Below, piece by piece: positions 9,567 through 18,665 of a DNA stretch of 64,000 nucleotides. The DNA is taken from NCBI GenBank assembly GCA_963745675.1, contig CAVUYM010000027.1:124001-188000 (forward strand), given 5' to 3'. Source of the stretch: JAUIIK01 sp963745675. Lineage in GTDB: Bacteria > Chloroflexota > Chloroflexia > Thermomicrobiales > CFX8. Position 1 is the first letter of the stretch, and each line of letters starts with the position of its first letter. A model generated the notes under the pieces. It was not told the DNA's origin, did no database searches, and saw only the letters and a program-made list of their open reading frames with translations. A program made the position numbers and the translations under genes.

Positions 9567-10917
9567 CTTGCCTTTCTCCCAAAAATCAGCCCGTCGCCAG
9601 ACGGTTTTTTGAGCCGAGCCGTACTCAACTATTCCCAGGATTCCGTCCATGAATAGTTTCAAGTGATCGACTCGACTGTTCCGTAACCAATACCAGAGTA
9701 CTAGAGCTAGCCTACCTACCACGTAGTACATATTGGCAGGTTATTAGGTAGTGCTTAGGCTAGGCCAAAAGAACTTCGGCGACGGGACCTGTTGCTGTTT
9801 GGTGGAAGAGTCGCGGCTGCGGTGAGTGTCTTTCGACGATCCTGCACGCTAAGTCTACATGCGTCGACCGTCGAATACACAGCCTTCACTTCGTCGTGTG
9901 GAAGGTATCAATGTTCGTCTAAAGTCGCTCTCGGTTACTTAGTGATTCGATAGATCGTTCGATATTTCCATCGGCTTCGGCAATCGTCCGATGTTTGATC
10001 GAATAGGCCTCAACCCGACTCATCGCCCGCTAGAAGCTCCCGATGTGTTTGTTATCATATGAAGCTCCGAATGCTGCCAGGTTGAAGCGGGCCTAATAAT
10101 GCTCCAACCGGCCCCTTTACGCGTTAGCTAGCACACTGCGCCTGCTAGCCAGCTTGGCGAATTTGGGCCAGTGCCGGCTAGCGATCTGCAGTCGCCAGAT
10201 CCATGCGGGACAGGCACCTACGGCCCAGACAGCGACGGGAAATGTACCCATACTACAGGCAAGATGAGCAAGCAGTGTGGCAAGCCATATGCAAGCGAAA
10301 TTGGCGATTCGGACTTCGTCGAAGCGACGAGCTGGCAGAGCTACGTGAAATCGCCTCAATAGAATCGAAATCTTTGCCTTGAATCGTTGAGCTAAGCGGG
10401 TTTTGTCAAATGATACGTTTGATGGGTTACTCCGATGATACGGTGCTTGCGGACTGCTTGAATCCTTTTGTCGTCCGGCTTTCCCCAGGATTTGAGCCAG
10501 AGCCGAAATAGTAAATAGTCATATTCATTCGGTACGAAGCTCCCGGCCAGTCCGTACTTGTATCCCTGCCGATAGCCCTGGGCTCACAAGTACCCTAGTA
10601 CCGGAACATATAGCAATTGTGTACTCGGGGAATCATGCATAGGTAGCTCGACAGAGTTCCCATGGTTTTTAGTGAGAAGTGCCCCCAACTCGGCGATGTC
10701 TGCCATTTTGACAGTGAGAGTCTTACAAAGTTGCGCCCAGCTTGTAAGGCCAATCAACGTTCACCCATTGCTCGTGACCTCTAATTGGTTCGAGTCATTG
10801 CATGAAGTGGTAATACGCCGTGAGTTCGCGCCTAGGTGATTGTCAGTGGTATGAGTCTCGCAGGTGTGCCGAAGGTCTGTAAGTGCGAGTATCGAGGGTA
10901 TTAGGGAGAGATGAGCA
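9567..10917. other. Gene-poor stretch of about 1.35 kb
   Basis: No reading frame here has convincing codon use, a ribosome-binding site or a recognisable domain; short frames at 10117-10359 (minus) and 10171-10362 (plus) overlap each other and look like chance. The part next to 9566 must hold the response regulator promoter and the part before 10918 the kinase promoter. I could not identify an RNA gene or a repeat in it. Confidence 0.5.
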
Positions 10918-11784
10918 ATGAAATCGCTTCATCGATCGGCAGGAGAACAACGTCGAAAGGTTCCGGCATCGTTTCCGAAAGACTCGATTGATGTATCCAA
11001 CATCGATGGCAGAAATTTGCACGGGACGATGAGCGCACAGGATGAAACTTCCGCAACTATGCTCCATGAACTGCGGACACCGGTACAGGCCATTCGAGGG
11101 ATACTGGAGATCGTTTTGGCGGGCCGTACCGGCCCGCTACGAGAAGTCCAGCGTGACTTCCTCTCCTCGGCCAACCGGGCTGCCTTGCGCTTAGAAAGAT
11201 TGATCAGTGATTTCGACGTCACGAAAGCCCAACCGGGAAGTCTGACTCTCGTGCTCAAGCAACTCAGCCTCCATTCTAGTGTTGAAGCCTGCCTGGCCGA
11301 GATGCGGCCAATGGCGAGCGATCTTGGTGTGGAAGTCACGATCGAAGCGCGCTCTCCAGAAAATCTCGGTCTGCTCGCGGATCCTGATCGAATTGACCAG
11401 ATACTCCTCAACCTCCTTGAGAATGCTTTGCTATACGGTGTTCCGGAGATGCCTGTACGTGTCCACTTGCGCGGTGGGCGCACGAGAGTGCTTTGTGTCA
11501 TCGAGAACACGATCTCACGACAGAATTCTGAAGAACTCTTTCGCCCAAACGCAGACCGACGTGGTGAAAGGGAGCAATCCTGCACGTTGGCCCAGGGATT
11601 GGGCCTCTGCGTTGTTCAACGGCTCGTCAAAGCCCACTTGGGTAGAGTTCTTACCCGTATAACTGATGACCAGATCTACATCGGATTTGTGTTGCCGCGA
11701 AACGTCGGATTGAGACCTGCAACATTACACAGCGATAGACTTTATGGAGACTGGCTCTCCGATTCACTCCATCTAGATCCTTAA
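10918..11784 (+). CDS. Degenerate soluble sensor histidine kinase
   Basis: A 288-residue protein with a HisKA H-box MLHELRTPVQAIRG near residue 48 and a HATPase-like domain containing the N-box LLNLLENALLYG near 160 and a G2-like AQGLGLCVVQRLVKAHLG near 225. The G1 box, normally DxGxG, is replaced by VIENTISRQN, so ATP binding or catalysis is doubtful. There is no transmembrane segment or sensory domain. An alternative start at a later Met (MSAQDETSATM) is possible. It is not paired with a regulator; the regulator at 8829-9566 is the nearest candidate partner. Confidence 0.8.
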   Translation: MKSLHRSAGEQRRKVPASFPKDSIDVSNIDGRNLHGTMSAQDETSATMLHELRTPVQAIRGILEIVLAGRTGPLREVQRDFLSSANRAALRLERLISDFDVTKAQPGSLTLVLKQLSLHSSVEACLAEMRPMASDLGVEVTIEARSPENLGLLADPDRIDQILLNLLENALLYGVPEMPVRVHLRGGRTRVLCVIENTISRQNSEELFRPNADRRGEREQSCTLAQGLGLCVVQRLVKAHLGRVLTRITDDQIYIGFVLPRNVGLRPATLHSDRLYGDWLSDSLHLDP

Positions 11785-13247
11785 TTTCGATCTCGGAAAA
11801 GAGCATCCTTTCTCGTGATCAGCGACGATGCATTCCGTAGCAGCTCCAGTTGCTTATGGCGTCCGTCAGACTGGATCACCAGCAGACCAAATCACCCTGA
11901 GAGTATGTTCTGTTGCCGACTCGTGTTTCGAGAATCGTCATGTGCCACCTCCGTCAATCGCTTGTTAGGGACGCGCCGTAGAAAGTCGAATTCAGCATCG
12001 ATTCTTCGGCGCCCACGTCCTGAGAGCTAACGGGCAGTTCAGCTCAGGTTGTGTCTTCGAGATTGCGGATGAAGCGGATGCGTCCATAGGCTTAACGATG
12101 GCGGGCTAGCTGATGAACCCCAGGAAGGTGCCGGCTAGCGAATTGAGTATGTCGAGGCGTTTGAGGACGAGCTTGACGAGTTGGCTTCGGTGACGCCGGC
12201 GAAGAGACGACCTATTACTTCAACGAAAGCGACGGCGAGTCGAAAAAAGGCAGCAGGTCATGGGCATACAGCTAGTTCCACACGAATACATAGATCAATG
12301 AGATCGAGACAATCGCGCTGACAATGGCCGGGATGAGTACTATGCCCGCGAATAGCAATAGACAGCCGTATTCATCATCACGCACTGCCAGCGTCTCCTT
12401 TCTCATCGTCGGACGCAGTAGAAGCAGGTTATCATCCTCGCACTTTACAGGAACCACACGGTCGTTTTCGACGATGCCCCGAACTGTTTCACGAACGAGC
12501 TATTTTGCACGTGTAAATCGTAGCGCTCTAGCAGGAAAGCTCGAATTTCCTGAGACCGGTCGCATATTGATGGTTGTCTTCTCAGGTCAAACCGAATTCT
12601 AACGATTGCGGGATACGTTCGTTTCCAACATCAATGATGATCCGGGTCGATCGGAATAGACTTCAATACCACTAATGGAACGGAGCTTTGCGTGCTAGCT
12701 GAATCACAAAGTCAATAGTCGCGAGTGATCGGTGTTTGGATGATAGAGAAGTCGCCTCTTCGCAACAGGCCCAGATGTTGAGTTTGCAGTAAAGTGCCGG
12801 CGTTTTCACGTACCATAATGGTAAGATCTAGGAACCTCGCTATCTTTTCACGCACAGAAAAGAGGGATTCTTTGTCCAATAGCACCACACCCTCTGGAAA
12901 TACGTGACTGGCCTTATGTTTATGAGGGAACAGTCTTTGGGCCTACCATCTCAGGGTTCAGGCCAGCCGTTTCTAGACGCCTTCGTCCAGACTATCCTGC
13001 AAATATCTAATGCTGACTCAAGGACCGGTGTGACGTAGATGGATCAACTCTCAAGCACATGTTCAAGAATGTCGCCCTGGGCAAGCGCCTACGTCGGGGG
13101 CACTGCGGATGAAGATCACCTTAGGCCTGGCCGATTCTTTCAAGTCTATGAAACACCGCAGCGGTCGATGGATTCGAAGCGCTCCTGAAGCCTACGAAGA
13201 ATTTTGCAGCGAAATTGCGCAGTGCTAACTCGAAAAGTGTCAACTGA
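11785..13247. other. Gene-poor stretch of about 1.46 kb
   Basis: Apart from one possible small membrane protein (12272-12385, minus) I find no supportable gene. On the minus strand around 12110-12250 two adjacent frames read protein-like text (VEVIGRLFAGVTEANSS, then SQLVKLVLKRLDILNSLAGT), which may be a worn gene fragment, but no family is recognisable. The segment before 13248 should contain the promoter of the large secreted hydrolase gene. Confidence 0.4.
12272..12385 (-). CDS. Possible small membrane protein (37 aa)
   Basis: A short frame on the minus strand starts at GTG 12383-12385, with AAGGAG nine bases upstream, and encodes a charged N-terminus (RDDEYG) followed by a long hydrophobic helix (LLLFAGIVLIPAIVSAIVSI) ending near the C-terminus. 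The ribosome-binding site and the clean hydrophobic segment are the only support; an upstream GTG at 12457 would extend it to 61 residues. No homologue is recognised. Confidence 0.27.
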   Translation of the reverse strand: MRDDEYGCLLLFAGIVLIPAIVSAIVSISLIYVFVWN

Positions 13248-15608
13248 ATGAAGCGTCGAAGGCTATTGCTTTTAGCTCTGGTAAGCCTAGTTGGTGTTTC
13301 ATTAACAGCGGGATTTGGGCTCCTCCAACATGCCGAGCCGACCGCAACTGGCGCCGAAATTGTCGTACATCCGATTGCTGACGCGTATGTAGATTCCGTC
13401 CAATCGGATAAAAATTTTGGCGACAGAGCCGCATTGCGCGTAGACGGCTCTCCTCAGATGCTAAGCTACATCCGTTTCGATCTTCAGGATATTTCTGAAA
13501 TCGATCAAGCCGCAATTCAGATCTTCGCGGAATCCCCACAGCATACCGGAATCGAACTCTATCTAACGAGTGACGGTTGGGGAGAATTGTCGGTTACGTA
13601 TGCGAATGGACCAGAGCCTACCTCGGCACTGATTGGTGCGTCAGAGACAGCATCTCCTGGCCAATGGCTAACAGTCGACGTTACATCGGTTGCTCGTCCC
13701 GGCACGGTACTGAATCTCATTCTCATGACAAACGACCAGCAACAGCTGAAACTTGCGAGCCGCGAGTCCGGAGATACGTCACCCCGCCTGAATCTCACCA
13801 TGGCTTCGAAAACTGTTGCGAGTAAACCAACTGCTCCGGTCTTTACGACCGTTGAGATACCAAAAACCAAACCCAAGCCTGCTCCAACCGGTACGGCGGT
13901 ATTCAACGCTGGTGGTGACTCGCTAAGTCTTCCGATTCGCGCGGCCTTCTACTACCCTTGGTTTCCGGAATCGTGGACTCAAGGCGAAACCTCTCCTTTT
14001 ACCCACTATGAGCCGACCTTAGGCTTCTACGATACCGGAGATGCCGCGACGATCCGTCAGCATATAGCCTGGATGCAAGGTGCTCATATCCAGGCTGGAA
14101 TTGCATCATGGTGGGGACCAGGGCATCATACAGATACCGACCTCAAAGCGATCCTCAATGCGACCGATGGAACCGGGTTCAAATGGGCAATCTATGACGA
14201 AATGGAAGGGCAAACCGATCTGTCTCGCACGCAGATCAGGGATGACCTGACCTACATAAGGGATAATCTCGCCTCTGATTCCGATTACCTTCGCGTCGAT
14301 GGCAGGTTTGTTGTGTTCGTTTACAATGCCGACGACACCACCTGTGATGTAGCCGAGCGCTGGATGGACGCTGCCGCCGATTTTGACGTGTACGTCGTCC
14401 TGAAGGTGTTTCCTGGATATGGGAGCTGTTCGACTCAACCCGATTCCTGGCATCAATACGCGCCTGCGAATTCTGCTGATCGACAGAAGGGCTATTCATA
14501 TTCCATTAGCCCTGGCTTCTGGCACGCAAACGAAAGTAGTCCTCGTCTCGAACGCGATCCTGAGCGCTGGCAGAGCGATGTTCAGGAGATGGTAGCGAGC
14601 GGCGAACCCTGGCAACTAATTACGACATTCAATGAGTGGGGTGAAGGCACAGCCATCGAGCCGGCCACAGAATGGGGTGAAGTCTACCTGGACATTCTGG
14701 CCGAAACGTGGAATGGGGCAGTTCCGACCCCGATGCCTGAACCAACACAAGGCCCAAGCGCAACGGCCACGGCTCTTCCACCTGGCGGAGATACCATCCG
14801 GATAGTTGCAGTCGGTGACATCGCCTGCGATCCGTCATCGGACAACTGGAATAACAATTCTGGAACCGCGAACAGTTGCCGCCAAAAGTACACCTCAGAT
14901 GTGGCGCTCGGAAAAGACCCCGATTTTGTCGTTGTGCTAGGCGACACGCAGTACGAGAACGGTTCGCTCGACGCATACCTTCAATCGTATGATCCGACTT
15001 GGGGGCGATTGAAGACAATCACTCTGCCTGTTGCCGGTAACCATGAGTACCAGACGAGTGGAGCACAGGGCTGGCACGACTACTTTGACTGGGGCACGTC
15101 ATACTACTGGCGGCAACTTTCTAAGAGTTGGGGACTGCTCGTAATTGACACGGACTGCTCGCATGTTGATGGCTGCGGGGTGGGTTCTTTGCAATACAAG
15201 TTTGCCGAGAGCGTGTTGGCCGCGCACCCTGACCTGCACTTCATCGTGGCGTTCCATCACCCCTATTGGACGGCTGGAAAATATCACAATGACTACAATA
15301 GCGATGGATATCGTTCGCTCTGTCTGCTCTATCAGACCTATGGTGTCGATATCATGCTCTCCGGACATGATCACAACTACCAGCGATTTGCACCGCAGAA
15401 TTGCGACGGAGAGGTAGCCCCGGACGGTATCCAGGCGTTTGTTGCCGGTACTGGAGGTAAGAACGTTTACGGCGTCGATCCATCACTGGAGCCGAATCTG
15501 GCTTTTGAATGGGATGCCGGCTACGGTGTTCTCGTGCTAGATCTACGATCAGACGGATATGACTGGCAATTCGTACAGGATGACGGGACAGTCATCGACA
15601 GCGGGTAG
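13248..15608 (+). CDS. Secreted DNRLRE / GH99-like / metallophosphoesterase fusion protein
   Basis: A 786-residue exported multidomain protein. After a signal sequence (residues 1-30) comes a DNRLRE-type beta-sandwich (about 35-185: IADAYVDS, NFGDRAALRVDGS). A GH99-like alpha/beta barrel follows (about 225-480: RAAFYYPWFPESW, and the TTFNEWGEGTAIEPA signature). After a Pro/Thr linker a calcineurin-like metallophosphoesterase occupies about 518-780, with metal motifs VGDIAC, LGDTQ, GNHEY, FHHPYW and GHDHNYQRF all present. GH99-like proteins are linked to alpha-mannoside cleavage, and the phosphoesterase class includes purple acid phosphatase-like enzymes, so it may dephosphorylate and trim surface or environmental glycans; that is inference. 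Confidence 0.88.
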   Translation: MKRRRLLLLALVSLVGVSLTAGFGLLQHAEPTATGAEIVVHPIADAYVDSVQSDKNFGDRAALRVDGSPQMLSYIRFDLQDISEIDQAAIQIFAESPQHTGIELYLTSDGWGELSVTYANGPEPTSALIGASETASPGQWLTVDVTSVARPGTVLNLILMTNDQQQLKLASRESGDTSPRLNLTMASKTVASKPTAPVFTTVEIPKTKPKPAPTGTAVFNAGGDSLSLPIRAAFYYPWFPESWTQGETSPFTHYEPTLGFYDTGDAATIRQHIAWMQGAHIQAGIASWWGPGHHTDTDLKAILNATDGTGFKWAIYDEMEGQTDLSRTQIRDDLTYIRDNLASDSDYLRVDGRFVVFVYNADDTTCDVAERWMDAAADFDVYVVLKVFPGYGSCSTQPDSWHQYAPANSADRQKGYSYSISPGFWHANESSPRLERDPERWQSDVQEMVASGEPWQLITTFNEWGEGTAIEPATEWGEVYLDILAETWNGAVPTPMPEPTQGPSATATALPPGGDTIRIVAVGDIACDPSSDNWNNNSGTANSCRQKYTSDVALGKDPDFVVVLGDTQYENGSLDAYLQSYDPTWGRLKTITLPVAGNHEYQTSGAQGWHDYFDWGTSYYWRQLSKSWGLLVIDTDCSHVDGCGVGSLQYKFAESVLAAHPDLHFIVAFHHPYWTAGKYHNDYNSDGYRSLCLLYQTYGVDIMLSGHDHNYQRFAPQNCDGEVAPDGIQAFVAGTGGKNVYGVDPSLEPNLAFEWDAGYGVLVLDLRSDGYDWQFVQDDGTVIDSG

Positions 15609-15760
15609 GAGGGGCTAAATGGCGGCTTATCCAAACAGATTGGCCGCCGTTGTGACCCAACTCGATCGCGAACAGCCATATCACCGAATGTGACCTGATA
15701 GCGGGGCAACCTCTTGAGACGGCTTCCCGTTAGTGAACAGTTCGAAACGCGATTCTCGGC

Positions 15761-16918
15761 CTAATCTAGCCCTTGACGGATTTCCGTTCTGCGATCTCCA
15801 ACTTTCCCGATCCGAGAACGCCAAATGATGACCATCACGGATCCAATAAGAACGAGCGCCAACATAATCAACGTAGGGCCAGCGTAACTCGTACTCGTCG
15901 GCGGAGGAGCCGCTCCAATTGTGCTGCTGGAATCGAATTCAATGATCGGTGGCTTGGAACCGAGAAATTCTGCCACCACTTGGAGGTAACGATCACCATA
16001 CTTCTGGCTTGGCTCAATCTGGGAATTTTCGCTGAATTCATTCCAGCTTATCAAGCCCACCATATCGGGCGCGGATGCGAGCGCCCCTTCGAGTTGCTGT
16101 TGAAGGGTATCCCCATCCTGGCGTTCGACGACACGGGTACCACCAATTAGTCTTGCGTCAAAGCCTGGTGCCGCCGGTGCGATCCAAATCTGTCCACGGT
16201 CGTGGATTGCTTGGCTCATTTCAATGAGTTTGTCTGGGTAGTCGGGATAAGTGTTGGGATCTACGCTCGACCAATAGTAGGCGTTGCCATCGACGAGATC
16301 AGCCAGGCGTTCGTAACCATCGAGGTTCTTCTCAGAAGCGAGTAACAACAAACGATCGCTGACTTTGTCCGCTACGTGGGCAACATCAATCGGTTGAAAT
16401 TCCCAGGTCCCGGACCAGATGACCACCGGTTTTGAGTAAAGATCAAATACAGGATCGCTCCCCCAGCGCTCCGCAAAATAGTCCATATCCGCCGTTATTT
16501 GGCTAACCGGGAGAGGGTTGCGTTCGAAGTCGAGCCCCTGGTAGATAATGACGAGCTTAAATCCTTCTTCCCGGGACAATTTGATAAGTTGGTCCAGCCG
16601 CTCATTTAGCTTTGGCGTGCTCTTCCAGCTCACTATGAAGCCGTCGATGCCAGCCTCTTTCGCCCATCGGATGTGAGACTGCATGACCAATTGATCGGAA
16701 CTGGAATAGCGTCCAATTACCGGATAGTCTGTTTTGCTCTATTCCACGAGGTGACATCGTACCATATGTAGTAATACGCCAGAACGGGGATTGGCGACTC
16801 CGAATCGATCTCCTGGGCTGCGCTTACGTGGTGCCAGCTGGCCCCGAAAGCTGAGTGCTAGCACGGTGAGATATATTCCTGCTAAACCCGAAAATCTTCT
16901 TGTTTGGCGCTTATTCAT
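15761..16918 (-). pseudogene. GH99-like secreted glycoside hydrolase, two frameshifts
   Basis: The gene starts at ATG 16916-16918, overlapping the stop of the upstream Ig-like gene by 8 bases, and encodes a signal peptide (MNKRQTRRF then a hydrophobic stretch). The frame must change near 16848, where one extra T occurs in TTTCGGGG, to read VSAAQEIDSESPIPVLAYYY. It changes again at the A-run 16732-16735 to read TDYPVIGRYSSSDQ and the rest of the GH99-like domain (GIDGFIVSWK; LISWNEFSENSQIEPS). A C-terminal transmembrane helix (about the last 45-25 residues) anchors it. Each shift is one base. It is the last gene of the GT39 operon; either decay or assembly error broke it. Confidence 0.75.
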
Positions 16919-18665
16919 CGCCTGCTCCCATTCCGGCCGATAGATCCCGCAGTTTGCGAAACTTTGGCGACTCATCGTCCGGGTATCCACTTTCGTTGGA
17001 CTCGTGTGCAGTCGTTGTATTGGAACCGAGTGGCACGGCAGCCTGGTTCACAGCCGATAAGTCTCGCAGTTTGCGAAACCTTGGTGGTCGGGAGTTCTGG
17101 GCTCTGTTCTCGCCAGTCTCGAACGCAACTGGATTCGCTTGCGAATGCGCGTTTGTGAGGATGGGACCGGGCGGCGGCGCACCCTTGCTCGCGACAGATA
17201 GGTCTCCCAGCTTTCGCAACTTCGGTGGCCGATAGCCCTGGTACCCGTTGACAGTTGCAGCTCGCGGGCGCGCAGTCGTGGGGATCGCTCCGACTGGCCC
17301 TGGAACTCTGTGGTGAGGGGCACGAGTAACGATTCTCCAAATGTAGCGAGGGATTCCTGGTCGCCCCGCTAGTAGGAGCCCGAGAACGATAGCGAACGCA
17401 ACTGCTCCCGCGGCACCGATATCCAGGTAGCTCAACACAAGCAGATCTACTTCCTGGTTACGTGTCAGAGCAACCGGGGAAAGGGGCGCCATTCCGGATA
17501 CGCCGACGACGCGAATGAAGTAATCTCCGCGAGGCATCGAGTACAGCTTGACCTCATCATTGGAATCAAAAGGGAAGAACTTTGTCGTGCCGTCTGGATA
17601 GTGCAGTTCAATTCCAGTTCCGATTGGGAAGCGGAAGAAAGAATCTCGAGCGGTGACGTGTGCGGAGAAAAGTAGAAGTTCGATTTTCCAGCTATCGGCG
17701 GAAATCAGGTCGAAGCGCTGCTGATTACGGTTCACGACACTCGTGCCGTTGATTTCGACACTCTCTATCGACCAGAGCGCGGGAACAAGCTCAAGGCCAT
17801 CGCGACGCCGAGTAACGCGGCTAGCCTGCAGCCAGACATCCAATTCGTCATTTGTCAGAGTAACTCTTTGACCGTGGTTGCTCGTCATCGACACCGCTGT
17901 GATCTGGTCAGCAGGGACCGGATTGCCCTGAAGGTCGACGAAGCTAATTGAGACCGGATAGTGGATCTCGAATCCGGCTTCTAGGGAAATATCCCCTTTT
18001 ACTTCGACCGTTCGATCGTGGGTAAAGACTTCGTCACCCCACCGATCGAGGTAGACGCGAGCCTCAGGATCAGCACTCCCGATGAAGTCGAGATGAAATG
18101 TTCCGGTATTCGAAACGTGGAACTCTACTAGCCCGTCACTGTTGCTTTCCGCGACGTTGTCGTCGAGCGAAAATCGCAGCCCTGCCTCAGGTGGAATAGT
18201 CTGTATCTTGATACTGGCAGGCTCTATGGTCAAGAAAGCAGAGTTTGTCGAGGCAGCTAGATCAGATGTCCCACCATACTGTGCAGTTAGCTGGTACAGG
18301 CCCGCCGGTCGATCTGGAGACAGAACGAATGTGGCAAGCCCTTGCTCGTCTCCTCGCACCCGGCGCTCAAACGTACCGTCGATAAAGAGTTCGATTGCCT
18401 CATTTCCAAGCGCGCCTGGCTGAGGATCGAGGGCCGTATACAGTTGAACTGAAATTGTTATTCTTTCTCCAACGGTTGCCGAAGAGGGCGTCAAAATATC
18501 GATAAATGTCCCAAGTGGAGCCGGTTCAGCCTGCGCTTTAACCCCACTCGTGTCGAGAAGCGTTGTGATCAGGAGCGCAACCACGAGTGCGGCAGCGCCG
18601 GCTACGCAACGTTGCCAGCAACGAATTCTGGATGATGTGGTTCGTCGATAACTCATACTGATCAC
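16911..18665 (-). CDS. Ig-like membrane protein with three RKLxDLS tail repeats
   Basis: A 584-residue protein: signal-anchor (residues 19-44), an extracytoplasmic part with at least one Ig-like beta domain (about 55-150, TPSSATVGERITISVQL), further beta-rich domains, one transmembrane helix near residue 430 (GAAGAVAFAIVLGLLLAG), and a cytoplasmic tail of about 135 residues. The tail carries three copies of one motif: PPKLRKLGDLSVA, PPRFRKLRDLSAV and SPKFRKLRDLSAG, spaced 30-45 residues and separated by Ala/Pro/Asn-rich linkers. GTG 18665 overlaps the phosphoesterase stop; ATG 18656 is an alternative. I do not recognise the family. Context suggests a scaffold of the surface glycan operon. Confidence 0.8.
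   Translation of the reverse strand: MISMSYRRTTSSRIRCWQRCVAGAAALVVALLITTLLDTSGVKAQAEPAPLGTFIDILTPSSATVGERITISVQLYTALDPQPGALGNEAIELFIDGTFERRVRGDEQGLATFVLSPDRPAGLYQLTAQYGGTSDLAASTNSAFLTIEPASIKIQTIPPEAGLRFSLDDNVAESNSDGLVEFHVSNTGTFHLDFIGSADPEARVYLDRWGDEVFTHDRTVEVKGDISLEAGFEIHYPVSISFVDLQGNPVPADQITAVSMTSNHGQRVTLTNDELDVWLQASRVTRRRDGLELVPALWSIESVEINGTSVVNRNQQRFDLISADSWKIELLLFSAHVTARDSFFRFPIGTGIELHYPDGTTKFFPFDSNDEVKLYSMPRGDYFIRVVGVSGMAPLSPVALTRNQEVDLLVLSYLDIGAAGAVAFAIVLGLLLAGRPGIPRYIWRIVTRAPHHRVPGPVGAIPTTARPRAATVNGYQGYRPPKLRKLGDLSVASKGAPPPGPILTNAHSQANPVAFETGENRAQNSRPPRFRKLRDLSAVNQAAVPLGSNTTTAHESNESGYPDDESPKFRKLRDLSAGMGAGDE

Noticed and set aside
10117..10362. Opposing 80- and 63-codon frames
   Set aside because: They overlap each other on opposite strands, lack ribosome-binding sites and have no recognisable sequence.
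10770..10830. GGTTCGAGTC resembling a tRNA T-loop
   Set aside because: No acceptor, D or anticodon stem can be folded around it.
12110..12260. Two adjacent minus-strand frames with protein-like text
   Set aside because: No start, no family match and too short; could be chance.
16725..16740. Programmed -1 frameshift at the A-run of the GH99-like gene
   Set aside because: There is no slippery heptamer with a following pseudoknot that I can see, and a second shift upstream would still be needed.
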